DNA of 64,000 nt from Ruminococcus sp. AF46-10NS (GTDB taxonomy: Bacteria; Bacillota; Clostridia; Lachnospirales; Lachnospiraceae). The stretch spans positions 70,303 through 134,302 of the forward strand of contig NZ_QRNF01000005.1 of the NCBI RefSeq assembly GCF_003474435.1, read 5' to 3'. Position 1 is the stretch's first letter, and each line of letters starts with the position of its first letter. A program made the position numbers and the translations under genes. The notes under the pieces are model-generated. The model did not search any database, had not been told where the DNA came from, and worked only from the letters and a program-made list of their open reading frames with translations. This document shows positions 29,467 through 38,824 of this stretch, in pieces.

Positions 29467-30711
29467 TTATCCGATATGTACAGCTCCTGTGCTGCGGATA
29501 TTCATTGGATAAACATTCTCACGTCCAACATATTCAGCCATATAATCCACATAAGCGTCTGTGTCTTTGATCGGCAGTACGCACATGATAACACCGGCAA
29601 AACCGCCGCCGTGGACTCTGCAGATGCCTGCACCGATCTTATTCAGGAAAAGTTTTGTAAGTGCAAGGCTTAATGTGATCTTCTGCTCCTTGCAGTTCTG
29701 GAGAGAATAGCAGTTCTGCAGCCACTCCCAGGAAGAATTTCCAGATTCCTCGAGAAGACGTAAGAATCCCTCTCCATCTTTGTTCTCAACAGCTTTTACA
29801 GCATCTGCAACACGTCTGTTTTCTTCATAGAAGTGCATAGCACGGAGAACAGCACGGTCATTCGGGATATCCTTAACATGAGCAAGAAGATTCTCCATGG
29901 TGGACTCGCAGAGAAGGTCTACACCCATAGCATTTGCAGCTTCACGCATCTCCATAGGAATGGAAGAATATTCCTCGCTGAGGTCTGCATGACCTTTACC
30001 TGTATTTACGATCACAAGTCTGTAGCCCATATCCTCGAAGGAAAAAGCGATCTTCTCACAGCTGATATTCTCTTTGTCTGAGAAGTCAAGAAGGATCGGG
30101 CCGCCGGCTGCACATGCCATCTGATCCATCAGGCCGGAAGCTTTTTTCCAGTATACATTCTCTGCGTACTGTCCTGCTCTTGCGTACTCACCATACTCCA
30201 GTTTTCCCGCATTAAAGAAATGATTGGTGATAGCACAAACAAGCATCTCAAAAGATGCGGAAGAGCTGACGCCGGCTGCTGCAATAACCTTAGTGGAAAC
30301 ATAAGCATCAAAACCGCCTGTTGCATAACCTTTTTTCTGCATATATTCCATGATACCTGCAACAAGTGCATCTGTTCCCTTTGTGTATCTCTCTGTGCTG
30401 AGCTTGTCAAGTTCTACAACAACTTCCTGTTTGTATCCTTCACTTACCATATGGATCACATTGGTTCCGTTAGGGCATGCAGCACCAATAGTATCAAGGT
30501 CGATACTTGCAGCAATGATCTGTCCGCCGTTATGGTCAACATGGTTTCCGATGATCTCCGTACGTCCTGGTGCAGTGAAGAATTCTGCGTTGTCATGATG
30601 ATACTTTTTTTCAAAGTTCTCTGCCAGGCTTGTAAAACGTGCACTGCTCTCTTCTGTTTCTCCGTAAATTTTTTTCAGCAGGTCCGCTGATGGAATTTTG
30701 ATCGCTCCCAT
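29467..30711 (-). CDS. galK: Galactokinase-like GHMP kinase
   Basis: GHMP small-molecule kinase, 414 aa, assigned to the galactokinase branch. The galactokinase signature region reads GRTEIIGNHVDHNGG (about 49-63) instead of the usual GRVNLIGEHTDYNGG. The ATP loop is AAGVSSSASFE (about 140) and motif 3 is RVHGGGFAGVI (about 375). The changed signature leaves room for a different sugar. The start at 30711 has GGAGG 8 bases before it; a 14-residue longer frame is unlikely. It lies about 160 bp downstream of the GH78-like gene on the same strand. No galT or galE is nearby. Confidence 0.85.
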   Translation of the reverse strand: MGAIKIPSADLLKKIYGETEESSARFTSLAENFEKKYHHDNAEFFTAPGRTEIIGNHVDHNGGQIIAASIDLDTIGAACPNGTNVIHMVSEGYKQEVVVELDKLSTERYTKGTDALVAGIMEYMQKKGYATGGFDAYVSTKVIAAAGVSSSASFEMLVCAITNHFFNAGKLEYGEYARAGQYAENVYWKKASGLMDQMACAAGGPILLDFSDKENISCEKIAFSFEDMGYRLVIVNTGKGHADLSEEYSSIPMEMREAANAMGVDLLCESTMENLLAHVKDIPNDRAVLRAMHFYEENRRVADAVKAVENKDGEGFLRLLEESGNSSWEWLQNCYSLQNCKEQKITLSLALTKLFLNKIGAGICRVHGGGFAGVIMCVLPIKDTDAYVDYMAEYVGRENVYPMNIRSTGAVHIG

Positions 30712-30869
30712 TTTAATTTCCTCCTGTTTTCGCAATATTCCGGGGTTCATCACTCCGGTGATCTCTTTGTCCGCGCCGCCGTACCGGCTGCTTTTTCCGT
30801 CACATCAGTGTATCTTTATTATAACAGCCTTACTATCTATGTCCATAAAGATTTTGCGTAAAAACAGTA

Positions 30870-32831
30870 TTATTTTGTGGTCTGAACCATTTTTCCTGGC
30901 TCCAGTGCATATTCTTTTCCACCATAGATCAGAATTCCACCGGAAACGCTGCTCTCTACTGTCAGAGTCTTCTCATCCCACTGTACATGAACCAGGCCGC
31001 CTTTTACAGGGAAAGTGCAGTCCATGATCTCAAAAGTCTCTGTCTCAGGCTTTACAGTGAAGGTCTTATATGCGATATCTGTAAGCTGGATGCCTGCAAA
31101 ATATCTACCAAGAAGATAAATCGGGCTTGCAGCCCATGCATGGCAGAAGCTCTTTCCAAAAGGATCTCCGTACATCTCATACTGTTCCTCCGGATTCTTC
31201 TCCGGATCAAACTCCTCCCAGAATGTAACAGCTCCCTGTGCGAGCATGCCGCCCCAGTAGTTCTCCATCATCTTCTTCACGTCATCAAAACGTCCCATTG
31301 CGCACATGGCCTCAAGCTCATAGAACTTGAAGTACGGAGTTGTGATCTGCGGGATCTCATCATTCTCGATCACATTTTTCATCAGAAGTTCTTTGCGCGC
31401 ATCATCTGCAAAACCAAAGAGAATTGCAAAAATATTGGCATGGCGTGTCACATTGTTCTTTCCTGATGAAAAGCTGTCGATGTATGCGCCCTTTTCTTCA
31501 TTCCAGTAAAACTTCTCAATCTGAGCTGTCAGTGTCTCATATTTCTCCTGCCACTGGGAACCGTCACCAAGAACAAGCTCGTCTGCCTGCGTCATAGTCT
31601 GATAGCACATAGCAAGAAGCATCTGCTCTGCACAGATTGCGCCTTCTTTGTCCATATCAGCCCAGTCAACAAAGATCCAGTCACCTTCGCGTCCTACGAT
31701 AAAGCCATTCTCATCCAGCTGACCGCCCAAGAAATCCATCATTGCAGTCATTCTCGGATAGATTGCCTTTACAAACTCTTCGTCACCCGTCATGCGGTAA
31801 TGATTCAGGATTCCAATGACCCAGTACATAGAATAATCCACGATGGTATTGATATGCTGGCGGATCGGGCTGTTTCCAACCAAAGCCCAGAGAGTTCTGC
31901 GGTTAATGTCCTCATCAAACATCAGATACTGGTTTACAAAATAGCTCTGGTAGGCATCTCCGGACCAGATCCAGCGGTCGCGTTTCACACCGTCAATAAA
32001 GAAGATCCCGCTGCAAAGCTGAAATGTCCACACTGCCACATCCCAGATCTTATTGATCAGTGCATCTGAAGAAGAGAAAGATGCGCGAACCGGGATGTCC
32101 ACATACTGATGGATCGCCTTAATACTGATCTCATCTTTATGTACGCCCGGCACAAACACATAGCGAAACGCTCTCCGGATGATCTCATCTTCCGGCGCAT
32201 GTAAAGTCTGGCTGTAGTAGCAGTTTACTGTATCTCTGGCTTCAGTCTCAGACTCACCGTAACACAGTGTCATCTCACGGAATCCTTTCGGAAACTCTGC
32301 CTTCAGAACAGCTGTAAGCTCTGTCTCAAATACAAACAGGACACCTCTTTCATCCTCACAGATCTCAGACGGCAGATATTCTTTTTCGTCGTATACCCAT
32401 ACGGACGGGTCCTGCTCCCTCGCTGTGTAGATCTCATTATACCCTACAGGTACCGGATTGCTGACAAAATCATCTGCAAACCATCCCCTGTCTGAGGTGA
32501 TCGTTTCGCCTTCGATACGCACAGACGGAACTCCTGCCGGCATTCCTGCGTAGATCTCAAATTCCTGTTTTCCGGGACCGCATACTACCGGCTCCCCAAA
32601 TCTCTTCTTTATGTCATTTATACGGTAATAACCGAGACAGTTTGCGTACACTGTAACGGTCTCCTCTTTTTTCAGATCATATTCTCTTGTAAAACGTACA
32701 TGCTTTCTGCAGTCATCCAGGTGATAATATGCCGGCCAGATAAAGCCTCTCTCCTCCCTGCTGAAATTCTGCAGCATTCCATGATAAATTTCAAAATCTC
32801 CCGGATACCAGATCCAATGTGATTTATTCAT
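30870..32831 (-). CDS. GH78-like alpha-L-rhamnosidase family enzyme
   Basis: A 653-aa glycoside hydrolase with the six-hairpin (alpha/alpha)6 fold of GH78. An N-terminal beta-sandwich (about 1-230) is followed by the catalytic barrel, where DGVKRDRWIWSGD (about 291) holds the general-acid region and AVTFWEEFDPEKNPEE (about 545) the second acidic site, then a C-terminal beta-domain. There is no signal peptide, so it is cytosolic and would act on imported rhamnosides. It is divergent from an AraC regulator gene (33104), its probable activator. It is shorter than typical 900-1000-aa rhamnosidases. The exact sugar is unproven. Confidence 0.85.
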   Translation of the reverse strand: MNKSHWIWYPGDFEIYHGMLQNFSREERGFIWPAYYHLDDCRKHVRFTREYDLKKEETVTVYANCLGYYRINDIKKRFGEPVVCGPGKQEFEIYAGMPAGVPSVRIEGETITSDRGWFADDFVSNPVPVGYNEIYTAREQDPSVWVYDEKEYLPSEICEDERGVLFVFETELTAVLKAEFPKGFREMTLCYGESETEARDTVNCYYSQTLHAPEDEIIRRAFRYVFVPGVHKDEISIKAIHQYVDIPVRASFSSSDALINKIWDVAVWTFQLCSGIFFIDGVKRDRWIWSGDAYQSYFVNQYLMFDEDINRRTLWALVGNSPIRQHINTIVDYSMYWVIGILNHYRMTGDEEFVKAIYPRMTAMMDFLGGQLDENGFIVGREGDWIFVDWADMDKEGAICAEQMLLAMCYQTMTQADELVLGDGSQWQEKYETLTAQIEKFYWNEEKGAYIDSFSSGKNNVTRHANIFAILFGFADDARKELLMKNVIENDEIPQITTPYFKFYELEAMCAMGRFDDVKKMMENYWGGMLAQGAVTFWEEFDPEKNPEEQYEMYGDPFGKSFCHAWAASPIYLLGRYFAGIQLTDIAYKTFTVKPETETFEIMDCTFPVKGGLVHVQWDEKTLTVESSVSGGILIYGGKEYALEPGKMVQTTK

Positions 32832-33103
32832 ATATTTTCTCCTTTATCATAACTGTTTATGTTGTTTTTTGTTGTTTTTTTCTTTACCGCAAATTATCTT
32901 ATCCTATTTTACCACTTCTGTCCATGCACAAATTGTCACATGTCATGGGTTTATCGTTACTATTATCATTGTTCACAGGTAATATTCCGTAAAATGTTTT
33001 TTGTAAACAAAGTTCACAGAAAAACCTCTGATCCTGGTATGATACTTTCCTTCCGCATTTCTTTCTGTTAAAATAAAGTTCAGAAAAAGGGGGAACGTTT
33101 TTC

Positions 33104-33993
33104 ATGCAGATCATCACCAACACAGCCGGAAAAGAACTGAAAAAGCACGGCGACAGTGCATTTCCGTGCTGGTAAGCTATGAATGTCTTTCCGGATATGA
33201 AACCGGATCTTTTCTGTGGCACTGGCATCCTGAGATAGAGCTCACTTATATAGAAAAAGGTGAAATGCTCTATAAAGTCAACCAGAACACCTTTCACCTG
33301 AAAGAAGGCCAGGCACTTTTCGGCAATGCCAATGCCCTGCATGCAGGATATATGTACCATGAGCAGGACTGCAGATATATTCCTGTTACTTTTGATCCGA
33401 AACTGATCTACGGTTTCTCGGGAAGTGCCTTATTCCAGAAATATACAGAGCCAATCCTTCGCAGTTTTTCCCTGTCTGCTGTACCTCTGGATTTTTCCAG
33501 CGAATGGCATAAAGGCGCAGTGAAAGATATCCGTGAAATCATCGCTCTGGACTGCAAACGTGAACCAATGTACGAATTTGACATGATTGCCAGACTGCAG
33601 CATTTCTGGAAAACTCTCTGCAAGAACATGCTTGATAAAGCAACAGCTCCTTCCGGTCAGGATGAGGAAAATTACCGCCGCATCCGAAGGATCATGTCCT
33701 ATATTGCAGAGCATTATTCTGAAAAAATCCTCCTGGATGATATCGCAGGACTGATTCACTTAAGCCCCAGTGAATGCAGCCGTCTTTTCAAAAAGTGCAT
33801 GAACATTACGCTGTTTGGATATATCCAGGAATACCGGATCGAACGCAGCCTGGAATATCTGGAGGATTCCTCCTGTTCTATTACAGAAGCTGGCTTACTA
33901 TCCGGTTTTTCGGACTCTAATTATTACACAAAAGTATTTACGAAAATAAAAGGCTGTACGCCAAGGCAATACAGAAAAAATCAGGAGCTGTGA
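33104..33993 (+). pseudogene. AraC-family regulator, one frameshift (paired with GH78 gene)
   Basis: AraC/XylS activator with an N-terminal cupin sensor (LWHWHPEIELTYIEKGEML, HLKEGQALFGNANALH) and a C-terminal double helix-turn-helix (KILLDDIAGLIHLSPSECSRLFKK and ITEAGLLSGFSDSNYYTKVFTKIKG). The ATG at 33104 (GGGGG upstream) reads QIITNTAGKELKKHGDSAFP. The frame then breaks near 33164: TTTCCGTGCTGG, where TTTCCCGTGCTGG would continue V-L-V-S-Y-E. One added base gives 296 aa. It is divergent from the rhamnosidase-like gene, with a shared 272-bp promoter region (32832-33103). Likely sequence error. Confidence 0.82.
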
Positions 33994-34015
33994 TTTCTCA
34001 CATGCTCCTGATTCG

Positions 34016-35473
34016 TTAAAACAGCTCTTTCATAGTCGGATACAGTTTGCGGAATTTCTGGTATTTCTCCTCATATTTGGCAACCAGTTCCGGATCCGGC
34101 TCTACGGTATCTACGACTTTAACCATTTTTTTGCAGATAGTCTCTACATCCGGGTATGCGCCGCAGCCTACTGCTGCCAGCATTGCGCCACCCATGGACG
34201 GACCTTCCTCATTCTCCGGCACATCAACTTTCAGGTTCATCACATTTGCGATGATCTTTTTCCAGAGAGGACTCTTAGCTCCGCCGCCGCAGATCTTTGT
34301 GCGCTCGATATTGATTCCAAGGCTTCTTGCAACCTCCAGGGAATCACGAAGTCCGAAAGCAACACCCTCCAGTACTGCCTGTGTCATATCTGCTCTTGTG
34401 GTATCCATGGACATTCCGAAAAATACACCTCTTGCATCCGGGTTGTTATGCGGAGATCTCTCTCCCATCAGATACGGAAGGAAGAACACCTGGTTCTCGC
34501 CAAGCTTCTGGATCGGCGCCTGCTCTGCCACGAAATCCTTTGTCTTAAGGATCTCCTCAGACCACCATTTGTTGCAGGATGCAGCACTTAACATACAGCC
34601 CATGAGGTGATAGCTTCCATCTGCATGGTCAAAAGAATGAAGTGCATTGTTTTCATCTACTCCGAAATCTTTGCTGGAAATAAAGATGGTACCGGATGTT
34701 CCAAGGGAAATGTTGCACTGGCCATCACCAACAGTTCCTGTTCCAACAGCTGCTGCAGCATTATCGCCTGCTCCTGCTACAACCTTCACATCTTCTGAGA
34801 AGCCAAGCTCTTTCGCTACTTCCGGTTTCAGAGTTCCAACTACCTGCCAGCTCTCATACAGCTTCGGAAGCTGTTCCTCCGTGATATGGCAGATTTCAAG
34901 CATCTCTTTTGACCAGCAGCGATTCTTCACATCAAGAAGGAGCATGCCGGAAGCATCGGAAACATCTGTGCAGAAAGATCCGCTTAAACGATATGCAAGA
35001 TAATCTTTCGGAAGCATGATCTTTACTACTTTTTTGAAATTCTCTGGCTCATTTTTCTGCATCCAGAGGATCTTCGGTGCTGTAAATCCTGCAAATGCGA
35101 TGTTTGCCGTGTACTGGGAAAGTTTGTCTTTTCCGATGACTGTGTTCAGATATTCTGTCTCCTCGCCTGTACGTCCGTCATTCCAGAGGATCGCCGGACG
35201 GATCACATTGTCATCTTTATCAAGTGTTACAAGGCCGTGCATCTGGCCGCCAAAACCGATTCCTGCTACTTCTTTGCGGTCGATTCCTTCTGTGAGTTCT
35301 TTGATCCCTTCCATGCTCTGGGTGAACCAGTCTTCCGGATTCTGCTCAGACCAGCCCGGATGAGGGAAGAACAACGGATATTCTTTTGATACGATGTTGC
35401 AGATCTTTCCGGATTCTTCCATAAGAAGAAGCTTTACAGCTGAAGTTCCAAGATCAACGCCAATATAATACAT
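34016..35473 (-). CDS. xylB: Xylulokinase (FGGY family)
   Basis: FGGY carbohydrate kinase, 485 aa, best fitting D-xylulokinase. It has YYIGVDLGTSAVKLLLM at the start, GFGGQMHGLV (about 73), ILWNDGRTGEE (about 93), AGAGDNAAAAVGTGTV (about 232), SLGTSGTIF, and CGGGAKSPLWKKIIANV (about 395). QMHG and WNDGRT are typical of xylulokinase. It is the last gene after an L-fucose-isomerase-like protein and DUF4867, so the true substrate may be the ketose made by that isomerase. A long hairpin lies between it and the preceding gene. Confidence 0.9.
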   Translation of the reverse strand: MYYIGVDLGTSAVKLLLMEESGKICNIVSKEYPLFFPHPGWSEQNPEDWFTQSMEGIKELTEGIDRKEVAGIGFGGQMHGLVTLDKDDNVIRPAILWNDGRTGEETEYLNTVIGKDKLSQYTANIAFAGFTAPKILWMQKNEPENFKKVVKIMLPKDYLAYRLSGSFCTDVSDASGMLLLDVKNRCWSKEMLEICHITEEQLPKLYESWQVVGTLKPEVAKELGFSEDVKVVAGAGDNAAAAVGTGTVGDGQCNISLGTSGTIFISSKDFGVDENNALHSFDHADGSYHLMGCMLSAASCNKWWSEEILKTKDFVAEQAPIQKLGENQVFFLPYLMGERSPHNNPDARGVFFGMSMDTTRADMTQAVLEGVAFGLRDSLEVARSLGINIERTKICGGGAKSPLWKKIIANVMNLKVDVPENEEGPSMGGAMLAAVGCGAYPDVETICKKMVKVVDTVEPDPELVAKYEEKYQKFRKLYPTMKELF

Positions 35474-35497
35474 AATAATTTTTTCCTCCTGTAAATA

Positions 35498-35554
35498 CAG
35501 AAACCGCGGCTCTCAGTTCGCAGCGTCTGCACGCCTGAGAGCTCGCGGTTTCTG
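35498..35554 (-). other. Very long intergenic hairpin between isomerase-like gene and xylB
   Basis: CAGAAACCGCGGCTCTCAG faces CTGAGAGCTCGCGGTTTCTG around an 18-base loop: about 18 paired bases with one or two mismatches. No T run follows, so it is probably an mRNA processing or stabilising structure, or a partial terminator, rather than a full stop. Confidence 0.8.
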
Positions 35555-35616
35555 AATCGTACTTGATTTAGCAGGATCAGTCCGCATCTGCGGATGATCT
35601 TATCTGCCTGTTTTAA

Positions 35617-37101
35617 TTATCTCCAAGGATTTTCTGTCGGATATCTTACGCCTGCCGGCTGGTTGTAACCAATCTCCTCAACCGGTACACCGATGTATTT
35701 GAATACCTCGAAGAGAGCTTTTCCGTGATGTCCGAATGCTACAGCTCCGTGATGTGGGAAGCCTCCCTCGATCAGTACATGGCGGTAGAAACGTCCCATC
35801 TCCGGAATTGCGAATACACCGATAGCTCCGAAGGAACGTGTTGCAACCGGAAGAACTTCACCATGTGCAATGTATGCACGAAGCTTGTTGTCAGCTGTGC
35901 TCTGCAGACGGTAGAATGTGATATCTCCAGGTTTGATATCTCCCTCAAGAGTTCCGTTTGTAACTTCAACCGGAAGGGATCTTGCCATGATCATCTGGTA
36001 TTTCATCTCACAGAAGGACAGCTTGCTGGATGCCGTGTTTCCACAGTGGAATCCCATAAATGTATCCTGAAGTGTATAGTTGAATTTGCCTTCAATGGAC
36101 TCTTTATACATATCCTTCGGTACGGAGTTGTTGATATCAAGAAGTGTAACGATATCATCACTTACAACCTGTCCGATGAACTCACTTAATGTTCCGTAAA
36201 TATCAACCTCACAGGATACAGGAATACCCTGTGCTGTCAGACGACTGTTTACATAACATGGAACGAATCCGAACTGTGTCTGGAATGCCGGCCAGCATTT
36301 ACCTGTCAGTGTTACATATTTACGATATCCTTTGTGATCTCTTACCCAGTCTTTCAGAGTCAGCTCATACTGTGCAAGTTTCGGAAGGATCTCCGGTTTC
36401 TTGTTTCCTGCGCCAAGCTCTTCTTCCATCTCTTTAACGATTGCCGGGATTCTCTCATCCCCTGCATGATTGTTGAATGCCTCGAAAAGATCCAGCTCTG
36501 AGTTCTCCTCAATCTCTACGCCAAGATTGTAAAGCTGTTTGATCGGCGCGTTGCATGCAAGGAAGTTTGTAGGACGCGGTCCGAAGCTGATGATCTTCAG
36601 GTTGCTTAAGCCCTCGATTGCTTTTGCGATTGGAAGGAAGTCATGGATCATATCTGCACAGTCTTCTGCGTCACCTACCGGATACTCCGGAATATAAGCT
36701 TTTACGTTACGAAGCTGCAGGTTGTAGCTTGCGTTCAGCATACCGCAGTAAGCATCTCCACGTCCCTGGCAAAGATTGTCCTGTGTTTCTTCTGCTGCTG
36801 CGATGAACATCTTCGGTCCCTCGAAATGTTTTGCAAGAAGTGTCTCGGAAATCTCCGGTCCGAAGTTTCCAAGGTATACGCAAAGTGCATTACATCCCGC
36901 TTTTTTGATATCTTCAAGAGCCTGAACCATATGGATCTCGCTCTCTACGATACAGACCGGACACTCATAGATATCTTTTGCATCATATTTCTTTGTGTAA
37001 GCTTCTACAAGAGCTTTTCTTCTGTTTACGGAAAGGCTTTCCGGAAAGCAGTCTCTGCTGACTGCAACGATTCCAACTTTAACTTCTGGCATGTTGTTCA
37101 T
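35617..37101 (-). CDS. L-fucose/L-arabinose isomerase family protein
   Basis: A 494-aa ketol-isomerase of the L-fucose/L-arabinose isomerase fold. It has VGIVAVSRDCFPESL near the start, a FGPRPTNFLACNAPIKQL segment (about 170), VSCEVDIYGTLSEFIGQ (about 305-320) and TLQDTFMGFHCGNT (about 350), which contain candidate metal-binding Glu, Asp and His. It forms a set with DUF4867 (37198) upstream and xylulokinase downstream, a trio I have seen together in Lachnospiraceae. It probably converts an aldose to the ketose phosphorylated by XylB. The substrate is not deducible from sequence. Confidence 0.85.
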   Translation of the reverse strand: MNNMPEVKVGIVAVSRDCFPESLSVNRRKALVEAYTKKYDAKDIYECPVCIVESEIHMVQALEDIKKAGCNALCVYLGNFGPEISETLLAKHFEGPKMFIAAAEETQDNLCQGRGDAYCGMLNASYNLQLRNVKAYIPEYPVGDAEDCADMIHDFLPIAKAIEGLSNLKIISFGPRPTNFLACNAPIKQLYNLGVEIEENSELDLFEAFNNHAGDERIPAIVKEMEEELGAGNKKPEILPKLAQYELTLKDWVRDHKGYRKYVTLTGKCWPAFQTQFGFVPCYVNSRLTAQGIPVSCEVDIYGTLSEFIGQVVSDDIVTLLDINNSVPKDMYKESIEGKFNYTLQDTFMGFHCGNTASSKLSFCEMKYQMIMARSLPVEVTNGTLEGDIKPGDITFYRLQSTADNKLRAYIAHGEVLPVATRSFGAIGVFAIPEMGRFYRHVLIEGGFPHHGAVAFGHHGKALFEVFKYIGVPVEEIGYNQPAGVRYPTENPWR

Positions 37102-37197
37102 AATTCATTCTCCTTTTTTGAAAAATACCTCTCTGCACTTGAGACAGGCAGATCATTAATTACTTTTATTTCATCTCTGAATGGTTCTGAATATTTC

Positions 37198-37815
37198 TCA
37201 TTCAAGTGTGATATTCTCACCTTTCAGGCCGTTGAATGCGCCTTCGATCTTCGCATCCTCATGGGCAATGAGCCATTTATTTTTGGCTGTCATAAGACCA
37301 TCCTCACCATCTTTCGGCATCGGGAAATCGATGTCTGTGTTGGTTCCTCTTGGAAGAACGACTACACACTGGAATCCGCTCTCATTCACATGGCATGGTG
37401 CATAGTGAAGAGTTGTTGCATAAACCTCGATTCCTGTTCCTGCCGGCACAAGGAATGCCTCGATCTTAGCTGTGTCATATGTAAAATCCGGTTCAATATC
37501 CTGCTGATGTCCGATGAGCAGTACCAGATCTGTCACTGCTACGTTAATCTCGGAATTGCGGTGGTATTCTACAGCGTTCAGTTTCCTGTTGTGACCGTTG
37601 CAGTATCCAATCTCGATGGGTAATCCGCCGAAAGCTCTGTTTCTCAGGTCTTTCTCCACCTCAAGAGCTTCAAGCTCCTCTACAGATGGAACGTATACGA
37701 CATCTTCCGGAACCGGTGTATGTTTCATCTCTTTCAGAAGTGCACTGAAGTTGTATCCTTCCAGAACTTTTCCGTATTTGCGGAAAGCCGGATCTGTTAC
37801 TTTCTGAATTTTCAC
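37198..37815 (-). CDS. DUF4867 cupin-like protein
   Basis: A 205-aa DUF4867 protein with a predicted double-stranded beta-helix resembling ureidoglycolate lyase or sugar-isomerase cupins. Conserved features include GYCNGHNRKLNAVEYHRNSEIN (about 70-91), FLVPAGTGIEVYATTLHYAPC and an N-terminal FRKYGKVLEGYNF. His, Glu and His suggest a metal site. It is first of the operon with the isomerase-family protein and xylulokinase. A mutarotase or lyxose-isomerase-like job in the same pathway is plausible but is an inference. Confidence 0.8.
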   Translation of the reverse strand: MKIQKVTDPAFRKYGKVLEGYNFSALLKEMKHTPVPEDVVYVPSVEELEALEVEKDLRNRAFGGLPIEIGYCNGHNRKLNAVEYHRNSEINVAVTDLVLLIGHQQDIEPDFTYDTAKIEAFLVPAGTGIEVYATTLHYAPCHVNESGFQCVVVLPRGTNTDIDFPMPKDGEDGLMTAKNKWLIAHEDAKIEGAFNGLKGENITLE

Positions 37816-37876
37816 GGTTTTAGCCTCCTTATAGAGTTACTGTTTCACAGCTTCATTCGCTGTTTCGTTTTCAACT

Positions 37877-37908
37877 GAAAAAAGCATACCACATCATGGT
37901 ATGCTTTT
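37877..37908 (-). terminator. Terminator of the second araC gene
   Basis: AAAAGCATACC and GGTATGCTTTT form a perfect stem with a 7-nt loop; on the minus strand it ends in TTTTTT. It separates the transporter-araC unit from the DUF4867 operon. Confidence 0.85.
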
Positions 37909-37949
37909 CGCCGTTTTTCTTGTCTCATTCATAGCACTTTTTTGACATT

Positions 37950-38824
37950 TTATTTTTTCTGGCGTTCCACCTTGCCCGGCAGGATGCCGTACCGTTTCAC
38001 AAATTCCTTGGAAAAAGCCTGCTGCTTGCAAAACCGTTGTCAAGTGCGATAAAACTGATCGTATGATCGGTATTCAGAAGTTCTTTATAGGCATACGCCA
38101 TGCGGATATCCTGCAAATATGTCTTAAAATTGACCTTCGCATACTTACGGAACATTCTCGAAAGATATGCGTCAGAATATCCGAACATGGCTGCAAGGCC
38201 GGAAAGCCTGAGATCTTCTTTGTAATGCTCTCTCATATAAGTGGTAATTTTTGACAAAGCATCCAGTCTACGGCTATTTTTCAGCTCACTTTCCTCCACC
38301 TCTGTGACCCTGTAGGTGGAAACCATGAGATAAAGGATCTCGTAAAAGACAGCCTGGCACGGAACTCGTAGCCTGTCTCTCTGGATACATACACCCGATA
38401 TAATTCCCGGATCAGGAAAACCATGCGGCTGTCGTTTTCCGTTGAGCCTGCATTTATCTGTTCCGCTTCTGTTCCTTCAGATGTGAAACGTAAAGTCTTA
38501 TTCTGCGAAGTGTTTCCACTGTGAAACCTGATAAACCTCTGCGCTGTAAAATAATCCGTAAACTGCTTCAGTGGGATCTGCAATACAATCGTCTCATTCC
38601 GCACCGGTGCCTGGATAGAATGTACTTCATTGGAATTAATGATCAGAAACTCTCCTGCTTTCAGCGGATATTCCACCTCATTGATATAGAAAGAAAGATT
38701 TCCTTCCATCACAGTAAAAATCTCGATAGATGTATGCCAGTGTTTTTCCCTGACATAATTTCCGTTTCTTCCTTCAAAGAGAAAAAGCTTGAAAGGAAGT
38801 CCCTCATCGGGAATGATCAGTCAT
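37950..38824 (-). pseudogene. AraC-family regulator, probably three indels
   Basis: Cupin plus AraC DNA-binding domain. The N-terminal part reads LPFKLFLFEGRNGNYVREKHWHTSIEIFTVMEG, the middle has the linker, and the C-terminal helix-turn-helix has LRLSGLAAMFGYSDAYLSRMFRKYAKVNFKTYL. Breaks: near 38360, GCCAGGCTGTC against the expected GCCAAGGCTGTC; near 38022, AGCAGGCTTTT against AGCAAGGCTTTT, after which the frame continues FSKEFVKRYGILPGK to the stop at 37950. Near 38806, one C too many in CCC gives an early stop after the ATG at 38824. Correcting all three gives 291 aa. The start overlaps the transporter stop (ATGA). It probably controls the isomerase operon downstream. Confidence 0.78.

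Noticed and set aside
36643..37623. A 326-aa plus-strand open frame
   Set aside because: Antisense to the isomerase-family and DUF4867 genes; no plausible start or domain.
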